Assembly (NCBI GenBank): GCA_029339195.1
Contig: JAPTJF010000548.1
Span: 1 to 37,946, forward strand
From: Micractinium sp. NFX-FRZ
Lineage: Eukaryota > Chlorophyta > Trebouxiophyceae > Chlorellales > Chlorellaceae
Direction: 5' to 3'
DNA length: 37,946 nt
Shown here: one piece after another, positions 10,322 through 21,300 of the stretch
Numbering within the stretch: the first letter of the stretch is position 1
How the letters are laid out: every line of letters begins with the position of its first letter
Position numbers and translations under genes: made by a program
Notes under the pieces: model-generated
Database searches by the model: none
Told to the model about the DNA's origin: nothing
Seen by the model: the letters and a program-made list of their open reading frames with translations, nothing else

Positions 10322-13300
10322 TTACTCCAGCCCAAAAGTGGCCAGCACTGCAGGCAGGTCTGTGAGGTCATCCAGCACCACTGCTTCGGGTGCCGCCTCC
10401 ACAAGCTCCTGCCGCGTGTAGATGCCCGTGCACACGCCCACCGCCTGTGGAGTGGGACGCAACCAGATCCGCAGGGGGGGCGTGGGGCACGGGTCAGAGA
10501 AGCCAAGTAGGAAGTGGGAGATGCAGAGAGAGATGCTGCTGTGACCGCATCTGCCTGTCAAGCAAGCCACGGCGGACAAGGCAATCCACGGAGTGGCAAC
10601 ACCACCCTGCAGCTGCGCTGCACGTGGGCTTTAGCAGGTAACCTTGCTGCACACCTGTGCGCCGCCACCCACTGCCGCCTGCACATCCATGGGGGCATCG
10701 CCCACGTGGAAGCGTGCCTTGATGGAACCGTCCCCTGCAGGAGGGGGAGGAGGCGTCAATACCAGGCGACAGGAGTTGTTGACAGGAGGCTGAGCAACGC
10801 ACCAAGGAAATGCTCGGCGCGTACCTACACTGGTGGATCTCGAGTGAAGATGTCCACAATCACAATCCTACCAGGAGTGAAGAGAGTCGCACGTGCGCGC
10901 TGCCCAGAGCTGCTGCCCCCTGAGGGTGGGTGGGCATCTCTCCACCCTGCACCCACCCGCTGGCGCTGCAGCCCCTGCACACGCTTGCTCCCCCAGCACC
11001 CGCACAAGCGGGCACTGCCTCGTCACGTGCAGCACCCCTACCCCCTGCGGCGTCCATCTCCCACCCGCCCCACCTGGCTGCTGCTGCTCCTCGCATTTCT
11101 TGGCTGCGATGCGCACAAACTCCGCCCGGTCCTTCCAGCTCTCCTCCATGTGATCTGGAGGACATTCAAGTGGGGTAGAAAGGGAGCAGCAGAGGGGGGG
11201 GGCATCACGCAAGGTTTTAGCACAGCGTCAGCGGGGGCAGGGGAGGTCGGAAGGGATGCAGAGGGCAAGCCAAGGGAGGAGGAAGGCACCAGGACGCTTG
11301 TAGTGCTGTCGATGACCTTGGCAGCCGTGGTCACTTCACCGCCGCCCACTTCGCCCTCCCCTGCCCACGTGCCGCATCAGCACAGCAGCCTGGTGCGCAC
11401 AGCAGACAGAAGGCACCCAGCCAGACGCCCGCACACCTCATCCCACCCACCCACCCGGGTTGCAGTAGCCGCCCGCCCGACCGCCCGCCTACCTCAACCC
11501 AACCAGCGGGCTCGCAAAGCAGCCTGGTGCACAATGCAGACAGAGGGCAGCCAGCCGACCACCTCACCCACCCGATCCCACCCATCGCACCCACCCGGGT
11601 TGCAGTAGCGCCTGCCTGCCTCATCCCACCTCACACCCCTATCCACCCACCCGGGTCACAGCAGTCTGTGAAGCACCTCACCCCTGCCCACCCGGGTTGC
11701 AGCAGCAGTCGCCCAAGCAACCCATCCCACCTCACCCTACCCACCCGGGTTGCAGTAGTCTGTGGAGAAGCCCCCAAAGTTGGGTGAGGTGAACAGGTGG
11801 CGTATGCCCAGGGCATCCATCTTGGCCCACCCAATGGGCTCCAGGTTGCCGGTCACCAGGCACACAGACACATCGCTGGAGGGAGGGGGAGGCAAATGGT
11901 GGAGCCCTGGCGCACAGCGGTGTGGCAACCTGCGCCTGGTGACTGGCAACCTGCCTCACAACCCATGCACCTCGTTCTACCTTGTACAACTTTCCAGAAC
12001 TGCTCCACCTGGATATCAGTGTGCCTGGTGACCCGGCAACCGGCCACACACAACCCACCAACCTCCTCCTGTCCTCTTCCACACCTCCCAAAAACGCGAG
12101 AGGGCAGGCGGCGTATGATGGCTGGGCAGTGTGTCGGTGGGTGGCGCCACCAGAGTGGTGCCGAGGGGGCAGCAGCAGGCCGGGGCATCCAACACCCCCG
12201 GCCGTTGGCCAGGCACCTGAGCTGGCAGGTGCAGCTGACCCCGCCCCGCCCCTTGGCCAGGCACCTGAGCTGGCAGGTGCAGCTCGCCATCATGCAGCCA
12301 GAGTCACCAACTTGGCTCGCACCACCACACAAACTATACACAGCAGCAGCGGATCCTGCCCACACTCCCCAACCGACCGTGGCCCCCCACCCCCCACATC
12401 CGCCCACCTGCGCGCCGCCAGCGTCTCCAGCAGCAGCTGCACCCCCGGCAGCAGCTCCAGCCCCTCCCCCGCCTGCCCCCGGTTCCCCTCAAAGTGCCGG
12501 ATCATCGCCTGCTGCAGCTCCGGCAGGCGGGCCACCGCCTCCTCTTTGGAGATGCCGTGGTGCACCAGCACCTTGAGCAGGATCAGGGCATCGGTGCTGC
12601 AGAGTGGAAGAATGTAGGGGGGAGTGTGGGCAGCTGGGTGGGTGGGGGTGACACGCATAGTAAAGGCATTGACCAGCCAACCAGTGACAGGGTGGCAGGC
12701 AGGCAGCCAGGCAGGCTGGCGCACGAGCAGGCAGGCAGGCACACAAGCAGGCAGGCAGAGCGGACCTGCCATGGTGCTTGACCACATCGATGTTCGTGTC
12801 CAGGTTGAACACATCCTTGAAGGCGGCAATGAAGGCCTGCAGAGCAGTGCGGGGTGGGGCGGTTGGGCGGGGCCACAGGCTGCGCGGCTGCCATGTGTGG
12901 CACCACAGGGCCCTCCTAAACTGTACCCGCTTCTCCCTTCCTTCCCCGGCACCCCGTCTGTGCCCGTGCCCGACAAGCACTCCGACAGCGTGTGCCCTGC
13001 GTGCCTGCTTGTGCAGGAAGTTGGCGCGCTGCCCCACGGAGTGCACGAGCGTCCCATCCACATCTGCAGGCAGGCGGGGGTGGGGTGCAGCAGCAGCGGC
13101 ACGAGTTGGGAGAAGGCGAGAGGCGCACGGCAGGTGGGCGTAGCGGGGGAGGTGGCGAAAGCGATGCAGCCTCCGTGTGCCGCTTAAGCTTCACAGCAGC
13201 ACCAATGTCATGCGCCGCTAGGCTTCAGCTGTCCTGCGACATACTCAGTCACCCATTGCTACGCGTGCGGCCACTACACCTGTACGTGTGTCCCGCAAAG

Positions 13301-13430
13301 CGGCACACACCCACCCGCCTGGCTCCCGCCCGCCCTCCCGCCTGCCCTGCCTGCCCCACTCCCGCTGCTCCTGGGTACACTTGCCGAAGCTGATCAGCGT
13401 TGGTGGGCACGGGCTGGTGTGGGCCCGCAT
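10322..13430 (-). CDS. HAD-superfamily hydrolase (phosphoglycolate phosphatase-like)
   Basis: Eight minus-strand exons: 13430-13385, 13063-13005, 12836-12766, 12596-12408, 11875-11745, 11154-11074, 10734-10655 and 10444-10322, giving 259 aa. HAD motif I is FDVDGTLVHSVG (nucleophile Asp16, acid-base Asp18), followed by a helical cap including KHHGSTDALIL. Motif II is CLVTGN (Thr130), a lysine-rich segment near residue 185 may supply motif III, and motif IV is FHVGDAPMDVQAA (Asp205, Asp209). Family members remove phosphate from small substrates such as phosphoglycolate; substrate is not determined here. The start lies in a good context (CCACCATGC). An upstream open segment beginning MANSAVIKLEAAGS (about 13729) could be an extra 5' exon by another GC donor. 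Introns 1 and 2 appear to use GC donors (GCAAGT and GCACGC). Segment 10825-10890 is skipped as intron because neighbouring exons join in phase without it. Confidence 0.88.
11450..11760 (-). repeat. Five copies of the HAD exon 5 end and donor in intron 5
   Basis: CCACCCGGGTTGCAGTAG (plus strand; on the minus strand the end of exon 5 plus its GTGGGT donor) occurs genuinely at 11741-11758. Degraded repeats start near 11451, 11591, 11647 (CCACCCGGGTCACAGCAG) and 11688. Each retains the CCGG|GTGG junction on the minus strand. Spacing is uneven (140, 56, 41, 53), so this is not a simple satellite. Confidence 0.9.
11931..12044 (+). repeat. Inverted copies of the HAD exon 5 start in intron 4
   Basis: The plus strand at about 12010-12042 reads GTGTGCCTGGTGACCCGGCA within a longer match to the minus-strand start of exon 5 (11875-11844, GTGTGCCTGGTGACCGGCAA). 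A shorter version (CCTGGTGACTGGCAACCTG) lies at about 11935-11953. Because they are inverted, the intron 4 transcript could base-pair with exon 5 across its acceptor and the motif II codons. Confidence 0.85.
12202..12286. repeat. Tandem duplication, 48-bp period, in HAD intron 4
   Basis: TTGGCCAGGCACCTGAGCTG with its continuation GCAGGTGCAGCT occurs at 12205 and again at 12253. The flanking sequence CCCGGCCG / CCCCGCCC differs slightly. Confidence 0.95.
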
Positions 13431-13769
13431 GGTGGCTGCGAGTGTGTGGGTAGTCATGGCTTCCTGCCTTCCAGACAACGCCCTGGTTGATCTGGCTCGC
13501 TGAACAGACTGCCCGTGTGTGGCAGACCGCGGCTGGAGAGCTGCTCTGTATAGGGCAATGCCTCTGATCGCAGGGATGCTCATGTGACAATCGGCGATGC
13601 CCTACCGCCTCTGTCAGGCTTGAAAAAGAAGAACTCGCCTTGCCAGCGTGGCGGGTCTGCTTCCTGCGTTTCTCAGCGGTCTCCTTCAGAGAGCCTGCGG
13701 CCTCCAGCTTGATCACCGCGCTGTTGGCCATTGCTGGATCGGGAGTGGACGCTGGGGGCAAGCAGCGCG
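13431..13769. promoter_or_regulatory. Shared divergent promoter region, HAD / RHIP1-like
   Basis: The two start codons are 339 bp apart and point outward. On the minus strand 13729-13600 stays open as a hydrophilic peptide (MANSAVIKLEAAGS onward) that could be a first exon of the HAD gene; if so the two start codons would be only about 40 bp apart. No TATA motif stands out. Confidence 0.5.
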
Positions 13770-15570
13770 ATGGCCGAGGCCTCCAGCAGCAACTCCAAAC
13801 CCAGCAGCTGGGATATCACCAACATCTCGGACTCTGCAGGTGGGTCCGTTATGGCACGTTGCAAACCCCAGCAGCACCGCGCCGCCCTGGCCTTGGGCCC
13901 ACCCCGCCGCTCCCGCCCACCGCCGGCGCCGGCAAGTGTCACCGCTCCACACCACCTCTCTCCTGCCCTCAAAACGTGCGCTGCAGGCAAGATGTACGAG
14001 AGCAAGGTGTCTGAAGCACGCAAGGTGTGGGAGGATCAGGTGAAGAGCGCAGGGGCAGCGGCAGAGGCGGCACTGGACGCGGGCGTGAGCGCTGTGTCTG
14101 GCGCTGTGCGCTCCGCCCTGGCGTCGGCACGCAGCGAGGGCGGCGCCGTGGCAGAGCGGGCGCAGCAGTTCTACGACACTGGAGCGGCACACCTTGAGGC
14201 CACAGAGGCGCAGGCGGTGGAGGCACTCAAGAAAGGGGTGCACTTTGTGTCGGTGGAGCACCCAGAGGCAAGCGTGGCGGGCGGGGTCGCGCTGGCGGCC
14301 GTGCTGCTGCCCGGCCCCCGCCGCTTCCTGCTGCGCAAGACGTTTGGCAGGTGCGCCGGGGTGTGCCGACATTGCAGGGAATGTGTTGTCTGGCTTTGCA
14401 CTGCTCTCATTGCTGCTGCCCGCCTGCCTGCCTGCCTTCCCTAGCTTCAATTGCCCCTGCTGCTGCCGGTGCTTGTGGGCCGCCTGCCTGCTTGTGCTGC
14501 CAACCCACCCTCCCTGTTGACCTGCCGGTCCTGTGTGTGCCCTCCTGCAGGTTCCGAAGCGAGGAGGCCGCCTTCAAGTCTGCCGAGATGCGGTTTGGGA
14601 CGCTGAAGGAGCGGGTGGAGGCGCAGCAAGGGGAGCTGCTCAAGCTGCAGGCAAGCCAGGGACCAGCCGGGCAGGGCGGTGGGGCCGGGGCCAGCCGGGG
14701 AGGGCAGTGGCCAGTAGGGGCTGTAGAGGGAGGGCGGGTGGGGGGCATGGGGTTACTTACGAGGAAAGGCGGAGCAGGGCAAGGAGATGTGCATTCCTAT
14801 GCGCCGGCACGCCTGCTTGCCCGCCTACACAGCCGCCTGCACAGCCGCCTGCCTACCCTGTTCCTTATTATTTTTTGTTTGCAGGACAGGCAAGAGTATG
14901 CTTGTGTGGCCTGCCCGCCTGCCTAAATGCCATGTTTCCTGTCATGTTTGCTGTCGTCTGTTGCAGGACCGCCTGGCGGCTGCGGAGCAGGAGTATGCTC
15001 GGGGGCTTGCCAAGCTCAAGTCGACGGCGGGAGAGCTGGAGAGCCTGGGCAGCCGCGTGAACAGCAGCAGCAAGGCGGTGCGGGGTGAGTATGAGGGGTG
15101 GGTGCGTAGGATGCACGCTGGTTGGGGGAGGGTCCAAGGCACTGAGCAAGTGCCTGGGCAGGGCAGGGCTGTGAGGGACATGTCGGGGGCAGAGGGTGCA
15201 GGGTGCCGCTGAACAGCGCTGCCCTGGCTCCCCTTCTTCCCCGCCTCTCCCAGATTTTCCACCCCGCTCTGAGCCACGCATGCTGGCACACCCCTTTTGA
15301 GCCCTTGACCGGTGGTCCCCCATTCGCAAGCCCTCCAGTTTCCCCTTGCTCCCGTCACACACGTGAACACCGCCCCCACCCACCCCGCCCATCACACACA
15401 CCGCTCCCCTCCCCCGCCCCGCAGGCCTGGTCAGCGACCTGCGGCAGCTGCCCTCCAAGGCGGCGCTTCAGCTGCGCAGCGACGCCGCCAACACCGCCGC
15501 CACCGCCTCCTCCCAGTCCAAGGCCGTGGAGCGCAGCCTGCGGAGGGTGGCCAAGGACTACGGCATCTGA
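13770..15570 (+). CDS. RHIP1-like coiled-coil protein with a hydrophobic segment
   Basis: Five exons: 13770-13839, 13987-14350, 14551-14650, 14967-15084 and 15425-15570, giving 265 aa. An N-terminal soluble part begins MAEASSSNSKPSSWD. It is followed by Ala-rich helices, a hydrophobic stretch (ASVAGGVALAAVLLPG, about residues 125-140), then GPRRFLLRKTFGRFRSEEA, and a long coiled coil rich in Glu, Gln, Leu and Lys to the end (RRVAKDYGI). The block GPRRFL-R-T-GRFRSEEA is what I recall from Arabidopsis RGS1-HXK1-interacting protein 1 and relatives, which take part in glucose and G-protein signalling; the match is from memory. Intron 3 uses a GC donor (CAG|GCAAGC): no GT site nearby keeps phase. 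The gene is head to head with the HAD gene and convergent with NF-YB. The fold is clear; the functional label is moderate. Confidence 0.75.
14881..14904 (+). repeat. Degraded copy of the RHIP1-like exon 4 start in intron 3
   Basis: GCAGGACAGGCAAGAGTATG at 14881-14900 resembles the real exon 4 start (GCAGGACC at 14963, and CAGGAGTATGCTCG at about 14988), as if about 20 internal bases were missing. A good polypyrimidine tract (TTATTATTTTTTGTTTGCAG) precedes the copy. Its use would shift the frame. Confidence 0.55.
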
Positions 15571-16558
15571 GCCGCGCCTTCGCACCTGGGGAAGCGACTG
15601 GGGAAGACGGCATGTGAGGCGTGAAGAGCGCGGCAGCTAGCCTAAGCAGAAGCCTCCGCGCCTCCCTCGGCGCCCACCGCAGGGCCAGCGGTGGCTGCAA
15701 CAGGGCCACTGGGGGCCTGGAGCAGGGATCAGAGGCGGCCTGTAGCAAGCTTTTAAGGCACTGATGATAATGAACTCTCGGCAGGAGAGGCCGCACGCAA
15801 GTCGACGTGCTCATGGGCTGCCACAGCCCAGGACACCGGCCTGCATTCGGTCCGCTGCTGGGCTGCACACCTGTCCCACCTCGCTGCACCGGTCGTGTGA
15901 GGCACCATCACCCTGAGTGCCCCCTCCTGCTCTGCCCTGCCCTTCCCTCTGTCCGCCTGCTGTTTCCTCCCTCCACTCTCCTACCCCTCTTTCGCTGGGC
16001 GCCCCGCCCTAGTTCGTGCTGCCCCTTGCTTCCTTTCCACTTTGCGCGCTGCCTGCTTTCCTTTTTCTCGGTTTCACAGTTGGGATGTTGCAAGCGGCTG
16101 AACTGCCCGATCCAAGCTGCTGTTCAAACAGACTCTGTGCTGAGGCGGCTAGGAGGGAGGAGGGAGAGAAAACTCAGGTGCTTTGTGGGTGGTGGAGACA
16201 GGCTAGGGGTGGGGCATGCTGAAGGGAGGAAAACAGAGGGGGAGAGAACACAGTGCAGGAGGATCGAGTGAGCAGGTGGGGGTAAGAAGCCAGCGGGGCT
16301 GGGTGACAGGGATGGCGCCTACCGCGGGAGTGTCGGCGGCAGTAAGGGGGGGCACGCCCGCAGGGGTGCTGCGCAAGGCGGGGGGGCGTGCGAGGGAAAA
16401 AGGGAATGGGGGTAGGAGGCAGTGCATAATAGTAGGGGGGGCAGATGGGCACGGGTGTTCCGAGGGTGCCTTTTTGGGGGGGTTGCAGGGCGCACGGCTG
16501 CTGCTGCCGTGCAGAGGCCTTTGTGTCAGCAGCAGCAGCAGCAGGAGTAGCTGGCAGG
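15571..16558. other. Convergent 3' regions, no gene seen
   Basis: This 988-bp stretch holds the 3' UTRs of the RHIP1-like gene (plus) and NF-YB (minus). It is C/T-rich on the plus strand around 15900-16070, G-rich around 16150-16490, and has a short CAG run at about 16528-16545. No clear TGTAA signal was found for either gene, and no convincing ORF. Confidence 0.55.
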
Positions 16559-17897
16559 CTACTGGTCGCTGGTGGGCGCCGCCTTCTCCTTGGCGTTTGC
16601 TGCCATGGCCTTCTTCTCCGCCTCCCGGAACTTGGCCAGGTACGCCTTCAGGGGCTGCAGGGTGGGGCACAGAAAGAAAGAGCACACGGTCAGAGAGCCG
16701 GGACGGTGTGGGTTGGCGGTGTCGTGCAGCACAACACACGAGGCATGTTTGAAGCCGGCCTTGCCTCCATTGTACCACGATTGTATTACGAGGCACACAC
16801 TACCGGACGTGAGCCCCAAATGTTGACAAAGCACCCCCGTTCCTATAGAAACTCCACCCGATAACTCCCCTTACCCCAATGTACTCGTCAAAGCCCAGGG
16901 TGTCCATGGCCCACAGCAGGTCGTCGCCGTTGATGGTCTTGCGCCTCTCACGCTGGCACTTGTCGCTGGCCCTGCCGGGCAGCATGGGGTGGGTTGAGGA
17001 TAGGTGTTAGGGCAATAGAGCTACGCAGGGCTGCGCTTCGAAAGGCACACAGCGGGGCAGCACTGGGGGAGAAGACCCCTCCAAGGCTACATAACTGCTT
17101 AATTTGCATGCACGTCAACAGCACACCAAGCAGCGGCGTGCAGCGCCAGCTGTGTGCCTGTGACTAACTCGCCCTGGCAGCTCAGACAGGACACAGCCCC
17201 AGCGCCAGAAACAGCTGTTTCTCGCTCAGTCATTGCCAAGCAGCAAGACCAACACCACTGCACTGCACTCTCGTCTCATCGCCACTGCCGCCATCCGCCT
17301 GCGAACCAGATGCCACCACCCCCTGCAGATTGTGTCGCTCACTCGCTGGTGATGAATGAGATGAACTCTGAGAGGCACTCCTGCACCGTCTCCTTGGCAT
17401 CTTTCGCAATCTTGGCGTTCCCCGGCAGGGACTTCTTCATGATACGGCTAATGTTGGCAATGGGCAGCAGGCGGTCCTGGTCCCTGCACAGGGCCAGGGG
17501 CAGCAGGGGGGCGGGGAAGAGTGCAGGTGCGGGCGCAGCGGTTGGGGCAAGGTACACGGGCAGGAGCAGGCGCAGTGCGGGCAGTGTGCGCAGCGGTGGG
17601 CGCACATGTTGGCCGCGCCTGGAGCTTGCAGGCCAGTGCAAGTGCAGGGAAGGCCAGCTGAACCAGTTTTAGTGTAGGAGGATGCAAAAAGAGGGTTGCA
17701 GTGACGGCCAGGGAGGCGGGCGGGAGGGGGGCGAGCCAGCTTCTCCGCCCGGCCCTCAGGCAAGCTAGACTGCGACTCGCCGTGCCCTCCTCGCGCTTTG
17801 GCCCCCAGAGACCCCGATCCCCTTTCACAGCCTCCAGAGCGTGTACACACCTCACGGCGCTGCCCTCCCGCTCGTCTCCCGAGTTCTCAGCACTCAT
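16559..17897 (-). CDS. NF-YB: NF-YB (CBF-B/HAP3) transcription factor subunit
   Basis: Four minus-strand exons: 17897-17851, 17483-17343, 16971-16875 and 16654-16559, giving 126 aa. The histone-fold core is complete: [69 protein letters not shown] and [20 protein letters not shown] pairs with NF-YC, and the dimer recruits NF-YA to bind CCAAT boxes in the nucleus. A Lys in KIAKDAKE, at the site where LEC1-type proteins carry Asp, marks it as the ordinary non-LEC1 type. The N-terminus ([13 protein letters not shown]) and C-terminus are short, as usual in algae. All phases close and splice sites are canonical GT-AG. Head to head with the XRN gene. Confidence 0.95.
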
Positions 17898-18393
17898 CGC
17901 GCCGCTTAAGCCGGCGGCGCCCGGCCTGTAAGCTCCACTGAGCTGTTGCAAGTGGCGGAGCCGTGCAGGCACGCGCACTGAGCCGGCAGCAGGTGGGTTC
18001 GGATACAGAGGGGCAAGGAGAGCAGCTGCTTGGGTAGCGCAGTCAAAACTAATAACGTATGTGATCGGAAAGCAGTGTGACGCCAAGGGCAGTGTGCGAG
18101 ACGTCGGTCGTGGGCAGCCAACGTGGCGCAAAAGGTGCACTGTCGCAGGGCGCCCTCAGGGGGTCGAGTGTAGTTCTCAGGTTCAACCACCGTCTATATA
18201 CGCGCGCTTCTTTCACTAGCTGAGCTCTGGCGTGACAGGCGCCTCGGAAGCTTGCTCAATCAACGGTGTTCCGTGTTGCCTTGCGCTCGACAGAGCTTTG
18301 CGACGTTACTGAAGCTTCTACGACAGTGTCTGTGGCCGGCTGTGCGCGCCCCCACTTGGCAGCGGCTTCTCGGAGCAGCTTCCGCCCGCAAAT
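17898..18393. promoter_or_regulatory. Divergent promoter region between NF-YB and XRN
   Basis: The 496 bp between two outward-facing start codons should contain both promoters and 5' UTRs. A TATATA sequence at 18195-18200 lies about 195 bp before the XRN start codon and about 300 bp from the NF-YB start; it is near-palindromic, so could serve either. The block around 18040-18260 is lower in GC than the rest of the window. No CCAAT box was noticed. Confidence 0.5.
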
Positions 18394-21300
18394 ATGGGCG
18401 TGCCAGCCTTCTACCGATGGCTGAGCAACAGGTGGGGTGGAGGAGACGCGCCCGGCTGCCAGCAGCCCAACAATGCATGTGCACAGCGGCAGCTGGCGGC
18501 AGCGGCGGCGGCACTGCTGCCTGTGCCCCCCTCTTTGCCTGCCTCCTGCTCGCTTGCACCGCTGCTCCACCGTCGCCACCTTGCATCTCTGCAGGTACCC
18601 TAAGATTGTGAAGGATGTGGTGGAGGACGACGTGCAGGTGATCAACGGCGTGGAGGTGCCTGTTGACACGAGCCAGCCCAACCCAAACGGCGTGGAATTC
18701 GACAACCTGTACCTCGATATGAACGGCATCATCCACCCCTGCTTCCACCCGGAGGACCGGCCAGCACCCACGACCGAGGAGGAGGTGTTCCTCACCATGT
18801 TTGACTACATTGACCGCCTCTTTGCCATCGTGCGCCCCCGCAAGCTGCTCTACATGGCCATTGGTGGGTGCCTGGCGGCGGGGGCGGGCTGTGGGGGCTG
18901 GCTGGGCCGCAGGGAGGTGGGTGCAGCGGCAGAGCAGCAGAGTGCTGGAGGGGGGGGGGTGAGGCGGGAGGGACACAAGTGTTGTGCAGTGGGGTGCAGG
19001 CGAGGCAAGGTGGAGACGGGGATGCAGGCTGCTGGTGTGGGTCGGGACGACTGGAGAGGGCCGGATCGGTAGGCTGTGTGCAGGGCACAGGCGTGTGTGT
19101 GCGTGCATGAGATCTTTGTTGGCGGCTGCACAGCACGCACGTGGCTGAAGTAGTGCTGCTCACAGAGCAGCAAAGCACGGTGAGCGCTGCTGTTGCTGCC
19201 GCTGCCGCTGCTGCTGCTGCCAAGGCCAGTGAGGCCACACAGCCCCTGTTCCTGGCCCTCATCCCTCTAGCTCACGGCCCTCATGCTGCTTCCCCTCCTG
19301 CCCCTGCAGATGGCGTGGCGCCGCGTGCCAAGATGAACCAGCAGCGGTCGCGCCGCTTCCGCGCAGCGCAGGAGGCTGAGGAGCGGGAGCGGGAGGAGGA
19401 GAAGCTGCGGGAGGAGTTTTTGAAGCAGGTAGGTGGGCAGGTGCTTTCTTTTGTGACAATTACTCCATGTTGTGTTCGTTGGCAGATGTGGTGGCAGCTC
19501 GAGGGAAACGGACTCAGGCAGGAGTTCCTTTGAAGCAGGTGGGGCTACGGGCTGGCGGCTAGCTGCAGGGGGAGTTCAAGGCCTCGCCGCACACCCCTCT
19601 CAACGGCACCAAGGTCCGCAAACCACAAGCCCATCGTTATTGTGGCTCAGCCGCTGCGTCACTCTACTTGCAAGCGCCCTGCTCTCCCTGCTCCGCAGGG
19701 CATCAAGGTTCCCAAGAAGGACAAGACCGCCGTGTTTGACTCCAACGTCATCACGCCCGGCACCCCCTTCATGCACCGACTCTCCATCGCGCTGCAATAC
19801 TATGTGCACCAGCGGCTGAATGGGGACCCAGGCTGGCGCAACGTCAAGGTGAGTCGTGACGCTCTGTGTGCCTCCAAACAGCTGATTTCAAACAAACAAG
19901 TGGCGGCTGATGCATGCCATGCAGGGCGTGCAGGCGGCGGGCTGGCTGCTGCGCCTGCTGCGCTCGTGCCCTGCTCTCGCATCCTGTGCCTGCCCCCCCC
20001 CCTCCGTGCCTCGCTCGTCCTTTCATACTCCTGTGCCTCCCCGTCTTCCCGCCCCGCCAGGTCATCCTCTCCGACGCCAACTCCCCGGGAGAGGGTGAGC
20101 ACAAGATCATGGCCTACATCCGTGAGCAGCGGGGGCTGGCCGGCTACGACCCCAACACCCGGCACTGCATCTACGGCCTGGATGCCGACCTGATCATGCT
20201 GGCGCTCGCCACACACGAGCCGCGCTTTGCCATCCTGCGAGAGGTGCGAGCAGTGGCAATGTGGCTTTACTCCCTTGGAAGGAGCAAGTGACAACAGGGG
20301 GCGCCCCACCCACTTGCAGCGGTGCCGCCCCGTTTGCACGCCCTCAGCCCTGCCGCCACGGTGCCTGCCGCAGCTAGGGTTCACTACAAACATTGCGCGA
20401 CTGAAGATGTAGTGCCCTCCCCCCTGCAGGTGGTGTTCCTGCCCTCTGGGCCGGCCGGCAAGGGGCCCACCCACGGCAAGGATGCCAACATGGGGCTGCC
20501 CACTCAAATGTTCACGAGAAATGACGGCACGGCAGAGCAGCCGGTGGAGAAGCAGGTGGGGTGGGGTGGGGCAGGGTGGACCAGGGGGCGCGGGGTGGGG
20601 CAGGGTGATGTGGGCCAGGGGGCGTGGGGGTGCAAGCGGTGCTCTGCCTGCAGGGCAAGCGCGAGGTGTGGTGCACAGTGGCGGCTACACATGCCCACCC
20701 GCTGCACGTATTTGCAGCACGCAAGCGCGGGCGTCGTTTTGGTAACTTGTCACAGGAGGTGGTGTGCAAGCCCTTCACACAAGTGCCCGCTGGTCCCTTT
20801 TCTGCCCACGTGCTTACTGCCCCCCCTGCCATTGGTCCTCCCCTTCCTTACATTGTACACAGGAGGTGGCGCGCAAGCCGTACCAGTTCCTGCTGGTCAA
20901 CGTGCTGCGCGAGTACCTGGCACGCGACCTGGGCAGCGTGCAGACGCCCTTCCCCCTGGACAAGGAGCGCGTGTACGACGACTTTGGTGGGGGGGAGGGG
21001 AGGTTTTGGTTGGTTTGGGCGAGGGGTCGGAGGCAGCAGAGGGGAGGGTGTGCAGTAGCAGGGGGGCGGCAGGAGGGTGGTGGGGTTCACCATCATCTGA
21101 AAGAAGAGGGAAAGAGGGCAGTGGATGGCAGTCCCTCCTCGCTGGACAAGGAGCGGGTGTGCACCGACTTTGGTGGGGGTGGGCGGGAATCGAGCGTGGT
21201 GGGGCTCATACAACAGAGTGAAGGAGGGCAGGGGCAGGGCAGTCCCTTCCCCCTCACACCCCCTCCCCCTTACATCGCACACCCTGCCGCCCCCGCCCGC

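Noticed and set aside
10825..10890. Possible extra HAD exon (minus strand, IVIVDIFTRD)
   Set aside because: It is flanked by AG and GT but ends in an in-frame TAG in one phase and meets a TGA in another, while the neighbouring exons join in phase without it.
18256..19262. Long open frames on the minus strand opposite XRN exons 1-3
   Set aside because: They mirror the GC-rich coding strand, have proline/histidine/arginine-rich composition and no domain; the plus-strand exons carry the XRN motifs.
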